From Neptuniibacter sp. UBA6509 (GTDB taxonomy: Bacteria; Pseudomonadota; Gammaproteobacteria; Pseudomonadales; Balneatricaceae): a DNA stretch of 64,000 nucleotides. The position numbers and the translations under genes are program-made. The notes beneath the pieces were generated by a model. That model ran no database searches, was not told the origin of the DNA, and worked only from the letters and a program-made list of their open reading frames with translations. The stretch lies in contig DJLT01000049.1 of the NCBI GenBank assembly GCA_002435145.1, forward strand, positions 1 to 64,000, written 5' to 3'. Numbering within the stretch: position 1 is the stretch's first letter; each line of letters starts with the position of its first letter. Of the stretch, positions 8,233 to 15,893 are shown in pieces.

Positions 8233-9672
8233 ATGTTAGAAGCCCCTGTTTATAGTAATTTTATTAATGGCGAATTTATGGCGGAGCCTGCATCAACTAT
8301 TGATGTATTTAACCCTGCCAATGGCAAGTTGCTATCACGTGTACCTGATGCAGATGCATCAGAGGTTAATAAAGCTGTAGCTGCAGCAAAAAATTCTCAG
8401 AAAGAGTGGGCTAAAAAGCCGGCTAATGAAAGAGCAGGATACCTCCGCGTAATTGCGAATAAAATTCGTGAAAATGCAGATCGTCTAGCGACAATTATTA
8501 CCCAAGAGCAAGGTAAAGTGCTGAGCCTTGCCCGAGTAGAAGTTGACTTCACTGCTGACTATATGGACTACATGGCCGAGTGGGCACGCCGTATAGAAGG
8601 CGAAGTTATTACGAGTGATCGTCAAGATGAAAATATATTTCTTTTTCACAAGCCTGTAGGTGTTGTTGCAGGTATTTTACCGTGGAACTTTCCGTTTTTT
8701 CTTATCGCTCGAAAGATGGCGCCAGCTCTAGTAACGGGTAATACCATTGTAATTAAACCAAGTGAAGAAACGCCTAATAACTGTTTTGAATTTGCTAAAT
8801 TAGTTGCTGAAACAGACCTGCCAGCGGGTGTCTTTAACGTTGTCTGTGGTTCGGGTGCAGGTGTAGGTAGTGCATTAACTAATCATACTGATGTTGATCT
8901 TATTAGCTTTACCGGTAGTGTTGAAACCGGTTCCCGTATTATGGCTGCTGCGGCACCCAATATCACAAAATTAAATCTAGAGTTAGGTGGTAAGGCTCCT
9001 GCTATTGTGATGGCTAGTGCAGATATTGATTTAGCTGTAAATGCGATTAAAGGATCTCGAGTAATTAACTCTGGGCAGGTTTGTAACTGTGCTGAGCGAG
9101 TTTATGTTCACGCTGATGTTGCTGATGAGTTTGTTAGCAAGATCACAGCAGCGATGGCTGAGACTACTTACGGTGATCCGATCGAAAATCCAGATGTTGA
9201 TATGGGACCACTGGTCAACAAAATTGGATTAGATAAAGTTGCAGCGATGGTTGAAACTGCAAAAGAGCAGGGCGCTACTGTAACGACAGGGGGCGCTATT
9301 GCTGATCAGGATACCGGTTTCCATTACCAGCCAACAGTTTTATCTAACTGTACTGCTGATATGGAAATTATGAATAAAGAGATCTTTGGTGCTGTTCTGC
9401 CTATACAGGTCGTTAAAGACCTTGATGAAGCAATTGCGCATGCAAATGCATCGGAATACGGTTTGACGTCATCCATCTTTACGCGTGATCTTAATGAGAC
9501 GATGAAGGCGATCCGTGAACTCGATTATGGTGAAACCTATGTCAACAGAGAACACTTTGAAGCAATGCAAGGCTTCCATGCGGGTGTTCGTAAGTCTGGT
9601 ATAGGTGGTGCTGATGGTAAGCATGGCCTATATGAATATACGCATACACACGTTGCTTATATCCAAAGTTAA
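8233..9672 (+). CDS. aldA: NAD-dependent aldehyde dehydrogenase AldA (lactaldehyde/glycolaldehyde type)
   Basis: At 479 residues it has the length of E. coli AldA and matches it along its whole sequence as I recall it (FTADYIDYMAEWARR, ILPWNFPFFLIARKMAPAL, GETYVNRE.FEAMQGFHAG, KSGIGGADGKHGL). The catalytic cysteine is Cys284 in NSGQVCNCAER, and the general-base glutamate lies in LELGGKAP near residue 250. AldA oxidises small hydroxyaldehydes such as lactaldehyde and glycolaldehyde to the acids with NAD+. It follows the PQQ dehydrogenase by 92 bases. The pair could oxidise a small alcohol or diol first in the periplasm and then, after uptake of the aldehyde, in the cytoplasm. The ribosome site is AAAGAGAG just before ATG. 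The substrate assignment is inferred from family. Confidence 0.9.
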   Translation: MLEAPVYSNFINGEFMAEPASTIDVFNPANGKLLSRVPDADASEVNKAVAAAKNSQKEWAKKPANERAGYLRVIANKIRENADRLATIITQEQGKVLSLARVEVDFTADYMDYMAEWARRIEGEVITSDRQDENIFLFHKPVGVVAGILPWNFPFFLIARKMAPALVTGNTIVIKPSEETPNNCFEFAKLVAETDLPAGVFNVVCGSGAGVGSALTNHTDVDLISFTGSVETGSRIMAAAAPNITKLNLELGGKAPAIVMASADIDLAVNAIKGSRVINSGQVCNCAERVYVHADVADEFVSKITAAMAETTYGDPIENPDVDMGPLVNKIGLDKVAAMVETAKEQGATVTTGGAIADQDTGFHYQPTVLSNCTADMEIMNKEIFGAVLPIQVVKDLDEAIAHANASEYGLTSSIFTRDLNETMKAIRELDYGETYVNREHFEAMQGFHAGVRKSGIGGADGKHGLYEYTHTHVAYIQS

Positions 9673-9879
9673 ATAGAACGTAATGACTTTGAAATTATAG
9701 AGCTTTAAGAGTATACCAGAAGCTGATATTCAGTTGCTTACCAGATTTCTCGGTTTGCTCTTAAACTCTTTATGTATATTTGTTTTTAGTTAGATTGTTT
9801 CACACGTCACTAATGCCAAATTGATAGGCATCACAACTTGTATTTAGGAATATTCCCTTTTTAAGGTTTGAGGGCGAAA

Positions 9880-10320
9880 ATGGAAAAACTAAAACGGAAA
9901 TTGTCACTCCTAAATATACCTGTTTATGAAGTCAATGATGATAGAGAGTTAATCAATATAATTGATTGTCATCTTGATTCTACAGGTGATTTTTTATACG
10001 AAAGAAATATAAGAATTTATTATGATTGCGATGATATGTCTAATGTTAACCATGATGATAATTTGAATTTCATGGTTTTTAATGCATTAATAGGCGTTTC
10101 TGAAAGTTCAATACTTTTTTTCAATAATGAGTTGTTGGAAAATATATCGAAGTTAGATAATGCTTTTTTTCCAGTGTTAACGGTGAAAGAAAAGAATGTA
10201 GTCGATTTTATTGAAGTCGCACTGCACCGTATCAGTAATGGTTCAATTTATAATAATGTAGAAATTATAACGCCTGAAGCTATACCTCATAATGCATTAG
10301 TCGTTTTTTTGAAAGAGTGA
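9880..10320 (+). CDS. Protein of unknown function, AT-rich gene
   Basis: I do not recognise this protein of 146 residues, counted from the ATG at 9880, which has GAGGG five bases upstream. A TTG at 9868 in the same frame is less likely. It is acidic and has no signal peptide or membrane segment. It contains alternating hydrophobic and charged stretches (NFMVFNALIGVSESSILFF) suggesting a small mixed alpha/beta fold. The DNA is noticeably richer in A and T than aldA upstream. A terminator follows at 10347. It is probably a separate unit or the tail of the dehydrogenase operon. Confidence 0.5.
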   Translation: MEKLKRKLSLLNIPVYEVNDDRELINIIDCHLDSTGDFLYERNIRIYYDCDDMSNVNHDDNLNFMVFNALIGVSESSILFFNNELLENISKLDNAFFPVLTVKEKNVVDFIEVALHRISNGSIYNNVEIITPEAIPHNALVVFLKE

Positions 10321-10346
10321 TTTTAATATCATTAAAGTAATTGATT

Positions 10347-10377
10347 AAAGCGATGGCCTAACAGCTGTCGCTTTTTT
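10347..10377 (+). terminator. Rho-independent terminator
   Basis: Bases 10347-10357 and 10364-10374 form an 11-pair stem, with two G-T wobbles and a six-base loop, followed directly by a run of T. It ends the transcript of the small unknown gene. Confidence 0.75.
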
Positions 10378-10528
10378 GTTTGTGTCGCTAGTTATTGTTT
10401 ATGTTTTGCAACAGATGACTCATTGTTTTCTTGTGTATTGTTCTGCTGAATGAGGGTTTTTAAATTTATTTAGCTGTTATTTATGGGTTTAAGTAGGGCT
10501 GCTTTTAAAAGTCTGTTTTTTAAATAGT

Positions 10529-10544
10529 TGGCACTGTATCTGCA
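10529..10544 (+). promoter_or_regulatory. Sigma-54 promoter of the DUF1097 gene
   Basis: The sequence TGGCACTGTATCTGCA has a perfect -24 box and the -12 GC in register (consensus TGGCAC-N5-TTGCA, one mismatch). The predicted start is near 10555, about 70 bases before the gene. A TGTCGC half-site at 10383-10388 lies about 145 bases upstream, and a degenerate partner GCAACA is at 10408, two bases off the spacing seen elsewhere. The 303-base gap holds nothing else I can identify apart from the terminator at 10347. Confidence 0.7.
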
Positions 10545-10623
10545 TTATATGTTTTGAGAATTTTAAATAAATTATTAATTTATTTATGGCTAAAATTTAA
10601 AAATAATTAAGGAAATGTCATAT

Positions 10624-11148
10624 ATGAACCCTTTAACAGCTACATCTTTAAGTATTGCGCTATTTGGTGCATTAGCAACTTGGATTGCATTAAGTCCATT
10701 ATCAGGTTTAGTCCTAATCTGGGCCATCTTTATTGCTTGGGCCGCTTTTGCAGCACTGGGTGCTGATAATGCAGCGCTTAAAAGCACAATCGTTTGTGGC
10801 ATTTTTGGTGTCGTAATTGGCTGGATTGGTGCATTTATTATCCTTAAATTTCCTCTTGGTGAGGTTTTGGGTGGCCCGCTATGGGCTGCGATCGTAGTAG
10901 CGATAACCGCCTTTTCTGTTGTCTTTGCTTCTAACCTATCTATCTTTGGTGCCGTTCCTGCTTCTGTTTTGGCTTATGCCGCGACCTTTGCCTACCTTTT
11001 ACAGACAGAAGGCAGAATGTCTCTGGAGACGTTAATGTCTACATCTTTTGAAAACCCACTATTGATTATTTCACTGTCCGTTATTTTAGGCGGCGTATTT
11101 GGCAAGTTGTCTACAGTAGCAGCCGGTGCTGTTTCAGCTGAGGCCTAA
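10624..11148 (+). CDS. DUF1097 family membrane protein
   Basis: This is a very hydrophobic protein of 174 residues with five or six predicted membrane helices and almost no charged loops, of the DUF1097 type (GPLWAAIVVAI, FGAVPASVLAYA, LLIISLSVILGGVFGKLS). No function is established for the family. The ATG at 10624 is chosen because AAGGAA at 10609-10614 is spaced nine bases from it; the ATG at 10615 touches the ribosome site. It is the only gene between a sigma-54 promoter and a strong terminator, so it is transcribed alone. Shared control with the alcohol dehydrogenase genes suggests an accessory membrane role, perhaps transport of a small substrate, which is inference. Confidence 0.8.
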   Translation: MNPLTATSLSIALFGALATWIALSPLSGLVLIWAIFIAWAAFAALGADNAALKSTIVCGIFGVVIGWIGAFIILKFPLGEVLGGPLWAAIVVAITAFSVVFASNLSIFGAVPASVLAYAATFAYLLQTEGRMSLETLMSTSFENPLLIISLSVILGGVFGKLSTVAAGAVSAEA

Positions 11149-11239
11149 TCCAAACATTGTTTTATTAGTACAGCCCTGTGCTCTAGGTGTCGCCCCCTCT
11201 ACGGCGGTACCGATACATCCGCTATTCACGGCGGTTCTT

Positions 11240-11273
11240 GCCCTAGACCTGTAAAGGTCTAGGGCTTTTTTTT
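11240..11273 (+). terminator. Strong Rho-independent terminator of the DUF1097 gene
   Basis: A perfect 11-pair stem (11240-11250 with 11255-11265, loop GTAA) is followed by eight T residues. Confidence 0.9.
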
Positions 11274-11313
11274 ATTAACTATGAATAGATACTGATTGAA
11301 AGAATTATAGGCA

Positions 11314-11348
11314 TAAAAAAACCGAGTAGTTTGAGAACTACTCGGTTT
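11314..11348 (-). terminator. Terminator of the leftward aldehyde dehydrogenase gene
   Basis: ACCGAGTAGTT at 11321-11331 pairs with AACTACTCGGT at 11336-11346 (loop TGAG). On the minus strand the stem is followed by a run of T, seen as A at 11315-11320 on the plus strand. Confidence 0.85.
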
Positions 11349-11366
11349 GGTCTTTGTGCTTATCTA

Positions 11367-12848
11367 TTATACAAGCGGGCGAGCTATAGTGAGGTCACGT
11401 AAGTAATCATAGAATGTCTCAGGGCAGTTTACGCCACCACCAACACCACTCATATTGATACCACCATAAGGCAGGCCGTAAGCGAATACGTTGTGTGCAT
11501 TGATCCAGCTGTTACCAGCAACCATCTGTTCGGCAACTCGATTACAACGTTCGAGGTCTTCACTAAATACGCTGTTTGCCAGTCCGTATTCAAGGCTATT
11601 AACAAGCTCTAGCGCTTCTTCTTCGTCTTTGAATTTAACCAAAAACGCAGCCGGCCCAAAAATCTCTTCTTGGAAGCAGATGTTTTCTGGTGAGCCTGTT
11701 AGCAGGTAAGGCGCAACATAGTAACCGCCATCATGTCCTTCAACATCAACTTTACCGCCGTCTAGAACGGCAGTAGCGCCTTGCGTTAATCCCTTATCTA
11801 GATAGTCAAGTACAGTGTCTTGTTGAGCTTGGCTGACGACAGGGCCCATCTCGGTTTTTGGATCGATGCCAGGGCCAATAACAGTGCTTTTTAGTTTACT
11901 GGTAACCTTTTCAACAAATGCATCATAGAGGTTTTCTTGGATCAACCATCGTGTTGCCGTACAGCATACCTGTCCTGTATTTAGGGTAATTGCACCTGCT
12001 AGCTGTGTAACTGCATTGTCTAGATCAGCATCGTCAAATACAACCGCTGCGCCTTTTCCGCCTAGTTCTAACTTACATGGAATTGGGCGTTGGCCGCACA
12101 TTGACGCTATTTGTTTACCTACACCTGAAGAGCCTGTGAACGAGATGCGACGAGTTTTTGGATGTTCAATCAGTGGTGTGCCAACCTTGCGTCCAGCGCC
12201 AACGACAACATTGATAACACCCGCTGGAATTCCAGCTTCTTCCGCTAGTTTGCAAACATATAAACTTGTCAGTGGTGTAAGTTCTGCTGGTTTAATAACA
12301 ACTGTGTTACCCGCAGCTAAAGCAGGCATTACATTCCACATAAATAGGTCAAATGGGAAATTCCATGGGAAGATAAAACCACAAACACCGTAGGGCGCAC
12401 GATGAATGCGAGCATCCATATCTTCTAAATCAAGAGACGCACCGTAATCTGCTTTAACAGCTAGATCTGCGTAGTAGCGTACACAATCAATACCAAAAGG
12501 GATGTCGAAACCATCGGCATTAACAAAAGCTTTACCTACATCTAAGGCTTCTAATTGGGCCAGTGTTTTAGCTTCGCTTTGAAGCTTGTCTGCTAGTTTA
12601 TTAAGGTGCTCTGCACGCTCTTCTGGTGATAGCTTAGACCAGCTTCTGAATGCTTTATCAGCTGTTTCTACGGCTAAATTTACATCCTTCTCATCGCCTG
12701 ATGATACTGTTGCAATTGTTTGACCAGATGACGGGTCGATAATATCAGTTGTATTGCCACACTCACTAGACAGCCATGTACCATTAATGAATAAAGGGAT
12801 AGTCTGATTTAAAAAGTCTTTTGCCTGGGGTGTTAAAGAGTCGTTCAT
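11367..12848 (-). CDS. NAD(P)-dependent aldehyde dehydrogenase
   Basis: This is a 493-residue member of the aldehyde dehydrogenase superfamily. It contains the substrate and cofactor motifs FPWNFPFDLFMW, KPAELTPLTSL, FTGSSGVGKQI, ELGGKGAAVVF (general-base Glu) and the catalytic cysteine in NTGQVCCTATRW. It belongs with the betaine-, phenylacet- and acetaldehyde dehydrogenase group rather than with AldA, but the exact substrate is not readable. The ATG at 12848 has GGAG six bases upstream, so I prefer it to the GTG at 12860. A sigma-54 promoter lies about 50 bases upstream. With AldA it gives the region two aldehyde dehydrogenases of different subfamilies. Confidence 0.88.
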   Translation of the reverse strand: MNDSLTPQAKDFLNQTIPLFINGTWLSSECGNTTDIIDPSSGQTIATVSSGDEKDVNLAVETADKAFRSWSKLSPEERAEHLNKLADKLQSEAKTLAQLEALDVGKAFVNADGFDIPFGIDCVRYYADLAVKADYGASLDLEDMDARIHRAPYGVCGFIFPWNFPFDLFMWNVMPALAAGNTVVIKPAELTPLTSLYVCKLAEEAGIPAGVINVVVGAGRKVGTPLIEHPKTRRISFTGSSGVGKQIASMCGQRPIPCKLELGGKGAAVVFDDADLDNAVTQLAGAITLNTGQVCCTATRWLIQENLYDAFVEKVTSKLKSTVIGPGIDPKTEMGPVVSQAQQDTVLDYLDKGLTQGATAVLDGGKVDVEGHDGGYYVAPYLLTGSPENICFQEEIFGPAAFLVKFKDEEEALELVNSLEYGLANSVFSEDLERCNRVAEQMVAGNSWINAHNVFAYGLPYGGINMSGVGGGVNCPETFYDYLRDLTIARPLV

Positions 12849-12895
12849 AGATTGCTCCACTGACTGCTGTTGTGTTTGTTATGAACAATATATTC

Positions 12896-12911
12896 AGCAG
12901 TTTATGTGCCA
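12896..12911 (-). promoter_or_regulatory. Sigma-54 promoter of the leftward aldehyde dehydrogenase
   Basis: On the minus strand the sequence is TGGCACATAAACTGCT: perfect -24 box, -12 GC in register. The predicted transcript starts near 12885, 37 bases before the ATG. Confidence 0.7.
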
Positions 12912-13023
12912 GTTTTAGCAGTTTTTCGAAATATAATTACTGTTTATCTTGTTGTTATTAAAGGCTTTATATGATTTTTTGTGGTGTGGATCATGAGCGC
13001 TAATTTTCATTCTAATTTGTACA

Positions 13024-13058
13024 GCGACAATCGTATATCTGTGTGCTAAAAAGCGACA
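13024..13058. promoter_or_regulatory. Two direct GCGACA half-sites upstream of the aldehyde dehydrogenase
   Basis: GCGACA occurs at 13024-13029 and 13053-13058, 29 bases apart and 110-150 bases upstream of the sigma-54 promoter. These are half-sites of the TGTCGC-N17-GCGACA palindrome found at 5442 and 14762. Neither has a clear partner at the standard spacing, so binding here is less certain. Confidence 0.35.
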
Positions 13059-13199
13059 GATGTGTCTTAGGCGGTTTTATAAGTATCTTTGGGGTGAGAT
13101 AAAAAGGACCTATTTGATTGTGCGAACCAAATAGGCCAAAGCCACTGCTTTCGTGACAATAGAATTGAAGAAAAAATGATAGGAATTTTCTTCAATAGT

Positions 13200-13231
13200 A
13201 AAAAAGAGCATCAATACGGGTATTGATGCTC
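13200..13231 (-). terminator. Terminator of the porin gene
   Basis: GAGCATCAATA at 13206-13216 pairs with TATTGATGCTC at 13221-13231 across CGGG. On the minus strand the stem is followed by six T. A second AT-rich inverted repeat (13164-13174 with 13186-13196) lies just beyond and may reinforce it. Confidence 0.85.
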
Positions 13232-13240
13232 AAGTTCACC

Positions 13241-13312
13241 GGAGGTGATTTGATGAGGAAAATCTTTGTAAAGTAAATTCAGGGAGACTGAAGGGGGGGC
13301 TCCCTGATTTTT
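13241..13312 (+). other. Perfect Shine-Dalgarno, seven-codon frame and hairpin on the strand opposite the porin 3' end
   Basis: GGAGGTGAT at 13241-13249 is a full complement of the usual 16S rRNA 3' end. It is followed by ATG at 13253 and the frame MRKIFVK ending in TAA at 13276. CAGGGAG (13280-13286) and CTCCCTG (13300-13306) then form a stem followed by ATTTTT. On the opposite strand the same hairpin directly follows the porin stop codon, which may be its true role. I cannot see a promoter. Confidence 0.2.
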
Positions 13313-13314
13313 CC

Positions 13315-14532
13315 TTAGAAAGTTACAGATGCTTCCATGATGAAGCCATCCCATTCAGCGCCGCCAACAGCACCGAATGTAGTAGCGCCGCCACCAGAGA
13401 ACTGATCTTCTTGCTGCTTAACGTATTCAGCTTTGAAGAGAGTTGCATCGTTTAACCAGTAACCTGCACCTAGCTGTAGACGATCCGCTTTATTCGGACC
13501 GCTTACGCCTTCGCTCTTGTTCTTGGTTTCAGCATAGCGAGCCGCTACGTACCAGTCACTGCTGATGTCGTATTTACCTTCAATAGACCAGAAGTCCATT
13601 TTAGATTTTTCTTTAATGTAAGAAGTCTGTAGGGAGCCTTCGCCACCAGCCCAGCTGTAATCGTCTTCAGCTTGACCAAATAGACCGTGAATAAGGAAGT
13701 TGTCTACTTTATATTGAACATCTGCTTGCCATACGAATGCATCAACACCTGGTACGATCAGTGGGTGCGTTGCACGAGCGCTTGGAGCAGTGTTTGCGAA
13801 CTGGTAGTTATCACCATCACCGATAGCGATCAAAGAACCAAAAGGCTTACCTGCTACAGCAGATGCATCGTGGTTTGTTTTAAATGTACCAGCACCGAAA
13901 GAAAGACCGCTTTCAAGGTTAACTGTACCGCGTAGACCAAGGTTGTAGCCTTGACCTGGCGTGAAGTCAGTGAAGAAATCAGGCGTAGCAAGTACGGCAT
14001 CCCATGTCACATTAGTTCCACTTTCTAGATTGTGAGAACCGTATGCCCATAGGCCTTCTTCAGCTGTAATCATGTCAGTTAGGCCGTTACCAACAAACGG
14101 GTTGCTTTGAACTGCAGCGCCGTCAGAGTAACGAATGAAGTTCTGTGTCGTAGACACAACATTACCTAAACGAACACCGGTGTTGTTTGGTAGATCAAAC
14201 TGGATCCATGCTAAGTCTTGGCTGATTGCTGCGCTACCATTATTCCAATCGTTAGGTTCTTCAGCTAATTCAGCGAATACAGAAACATTTTCAGCAACTT
14301 GTGCGTTGATGTTTAGGGCGAAGCGCATGCGCTGGAATGCAGAATCTGCATCTGAATCTAGAGGATTCGCTGATGCTCCATCTACAGAGATACCTGACTG
14401 CCATGCTTGCATTGCTGCACCGCTAATTTTAATTTTGCCGTCCATAAATTCAGCGGCATTAACAGTGCTAGCAGCAGCTGACATTGCAAGGATTGCAGCA
14501 GCTACATTCATGTTTATAAGTGTTCGTTTCAT
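13315..14532 (-). CDS. Outer-membrane porin
   Basis: This 405-residue beta-barrel protein starts at the ATG at 14532, with GGGGGA eight bases upstream; a TTG at 14547 is unlikely. The signal peptide ends near VNAA. The mature protein shows alternating beta-strands throughout (FQRMRFALNINAQVAENVSVFAELAE, WYVAARYAETKNK, ADRLQLGAGYWLND) and ends in Phe (MEASVTF), the signature recognised by the BAM machinery. It resembles phosphate-selective-porin or DcaP-type single-substrate porins. It is transcribed from a sigma-54 promoter with a perfect TGTCGC-N17-GCGACA palindrome upstream. It is therefore most likely the outer-membrane entry for the alcohol or acid used by this region; the substrate is inferred. 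Confidence 0.85.
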   Translation of the reverse strand: MKRTLINMNVAAAILAMSAAASTVNAAEFMDGKIKISGAAMQAWQSGISVDGASANPLDSDADSAFQRMRFALNINAQVAENVSVFAELAEEPNDWNNGSAAISQDLAWIQFDLPNNTGVRLGNVVSTTQNFIRYSDGAAVQSNPFVGNGLTDMITAEEGLWAYGSHNLESGTNVTWDAVLATPDFFTDFTPGQGYNLGLRGTVNLESGLSFGAGTFKTNHDASAVAGKPFGSLIAIGDGDNYQFANTAPSARATHPLIVPGVDAFVWQADVQYKVDNFLIHGLFGQAEDDYSWAGGEGSLQTSYIKEKSKMDFWSIEGKYDISSDWYVAARYAETKNKSEGVSGPNKADRLQLGAGYWLNDATLFKAEYVKQQEDQFSGGGATTFGAVGGAEWDGFIMEASVTF

Positions 14533-14617
14533 TAACGAATCCCCCAATATTTTTATAAGTAAGTTTTGTGTTCTTGTTAAAAATAATTAAATTTAATTAA
14601 TCTAGCGTGGGGGATAT

Positions 14618-14633
14618 CGCAAAGGGTGTGCCA
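14618..14633 (-). promoter_or_regulatory. Sigma-54 promoter of the porin gene
   Basis: On the minus strand the sequence is TGGCACACCCTTTGCG: perfect -24 box, TTTGCG -12 box, correct register. Apart from two positions it equals the Rieske-operon promoter TGGCTCACCCTTTGCA. The predicted start is near 14607. Confidence 0.8.
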
Positions 14634-14761
14634 TAAAGAACAATATGTCGGTGCTTTTTTTTAAGTATTTGAAATTTAATGATTTTATTTTTGTTTTTAT
14701 GGTTTTTGCTTTTGTTAAGAGAAAATTCTTTCATATTATTCTTAATAATTACTTAATCAGC

Positions 14762-14790
14762 TGTCGCACTGTTGTATTAATGTTGCGACA
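14762..14790. promoter_or_regulatory. Enhancer-binding-protein site, perfect TGTCGC-N17-GCGACA palindrome
   Basis: TGTCGC at 14762-14767 and GCGACA at 14785-14790, extended to CTGTCGCA and TTGCGACAG, lie about 130 bases upstream of the porin sigma-54 promoter. A further single TGTCGC is at 14882-14887. Half-site and spacing agree with the site at 5442. Confidence 0.6.
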
Positions 14791-14898
14791 GGTGTCTAAA
14801 ATGTATTATTTAATAATCTATAGCTTAATTTGTAGCGTCAATTGTCTCTATTTAAGACATGTGTTTTGCTTATGCATCAGTTGTCGCAATGACTAATA

Positions 14899-14930
14899 AA
14901 AAAATAGCACCTATATAAGTGCTATTTTTT
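14899..14930. terminator. Terminator of the 153-residue gene, symmetrical
   Basis: AAAAAATAGCAC at 14899-14910 and GTGCTATTTTTT at 14919-14930 are perfectly complementary. The hairpin has a T run on either strand. It lies just beyond the stop codon of the leftward gene at 14940. Confidence 0.85.
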
Positions 14931-14939
14931 AATAATATT

Positions 14940-15401
14940 TTAGTGAGCAATCGATGGCGCAGAAGCTGGATCATTAATCGCTATAGCTATCTGATAACCT
15001 TCTGTTTTCTTACCTACTAGATAGACAACTGAGCCAAATTCCGGTTCTTCATCACCTACAGTATCTTCAAAATAAATTCTCATTAAATGGGTTACTGGTA
15101 GGTTGCTCTGGTATTTCTTTTGTCCAACTTTGAAGCTTTTTAGGAATTCAGTATCTGCTTCCTCAAATTCAGTTTTAATAACCTTTCTACCGAAGTTGTT
15201 ACGTGTATAAACACGTATCATTTTAGCTTTATATTTTCTTACACCATCCCAGTTTATTAAAGGTTTTACGTCTGAGTAGTTCTTAGCTTCATGAGCTTCA
15301 AGGAACTGTTCTAGTAACGCTTCTTTTGAATTAGGCAGTTCTGAAGCGGTTGCACTTAAACAAGAAACAGCAATAAGCAGTGGCAATAATTTTTTTAGCA
15401 T
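14940..15401 (-). CDS. Secreted protein of unknown function
   Basis: I do not recognise this 153-residue protein. It has a signal peptide (MLKKLLPLLIAVSCLSATAS). The mature part begins with a helical segment (KEALLEQFLEAHEAKNYSDVKPLI) and continues with beta-strand-rich sequence (VTHLMRIYFED, FGSVVYLVGKKTEGYQIAIAI). This layout is reminiscent of NTF2-like or lumazine-binding small folds, without a motif to settle it. It has its own sigma-54 promoter and terminator, so it probably belongs to the same regulon as the neighbouring porin and dehydrogenase genes and works in the periplasm. Confidence 0.6.
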   Translation of the reverse strand: MLKKLLPLLIAVSCLSATASELPNSKEALLEQFLEAHEAKNYSDVKPLINWDGVRKYKAKMIRVYTRNNFGRKVIKTEFEEADTEFLKSFKVGQKKYQSNLPVTHLMRIYFEDTVGDEEPEFGSVVYLVGKKTEGYQIAIAINDPASAPSIAH

Positions 15402-15471
15402 TTTTATTTTCTCCGTTGATCAATAGCCTTGTAGATATAATTATTGATTGGTTTTGTTCAATGCCTAATAA

Positions 15472-15487
15472 TGCAGGTGTTATGCCA
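15472..15487 (-). promoter_or_regulatory. Sigma-54 promoter of the 153-residue gene
   Basis: On the minus strand the sequence is TGGCATAACACCTGCA: one mismatch in each box, GG and GC doublets in register. The predicted start is near 15461, 60 bases before the gene. Confidence 0.55.
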
Positions 15488-15664
15488 ATTCATATGGATT
15501 ATTAAAATTAGGTATAACAGAAATGCCGAAATAATCGATGAGTTTAATGCTAAGGAATACAGATTAATTCTTTTCCAGTAGATGGTTTTCGGTCTACAAA
15601 TAAAGAATATTTGAAAGGCCAAATTACTTTTGATAAGTAGGATGTTATAAGGTTGAAAGCGGCT

Positions 15665-15684
15665 TCTACGTATTACTACGTAGA
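15665..15684. repeat. Palindrome TCTACGTA-N4-TACGTAGA upstream of dctP
   Basis: A perfect eight-base inverted repeat with a four-base centre lies about 210 bases upstream of dctP and about 180 bases upstream of the leftward sigma-54 promoter at 15487. It has the size of a dimeric regulator operator; no T run follows. The rest of the 492-base gap (15402-15893) holds the sigma-54 promoter above and an inverted repeat TCGTAATGA/TCATTACG near 15796-15834. I see no gene in it. Confidence 0.4.
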
Positions 15685-15893
15685 GCTGTCTAAGTAATCA
15701 TTGTTAACCTCTTGCGCACTATTCCCAATAGGTGTTTTTGTATCCTTGTGCCAAACTATCTCTGCTGACGAGTGTTAGTGGATATGACTTACGGTCGTAA
15801 TGAGTTTGAGCAGGAGATCCTTTTATTCATTACGGCCTACCTTTTATGACGGTTATCCTGAAGCGGTAATACAGATAGAGGATTATAATAAAA

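Noticed and set aside
10366..10371. TGTCGC as a further activator half-site
   Set aside because: It is the right arm of a clear Rho-independent terminator (10347-10377) whose stem explains the sequence.
12016..12393. 125-codon plus-strand frame opposite the aldehyde dehydrogenase
   Set aside because: It is a shadow of a well-matched coding sequence on the other strand.
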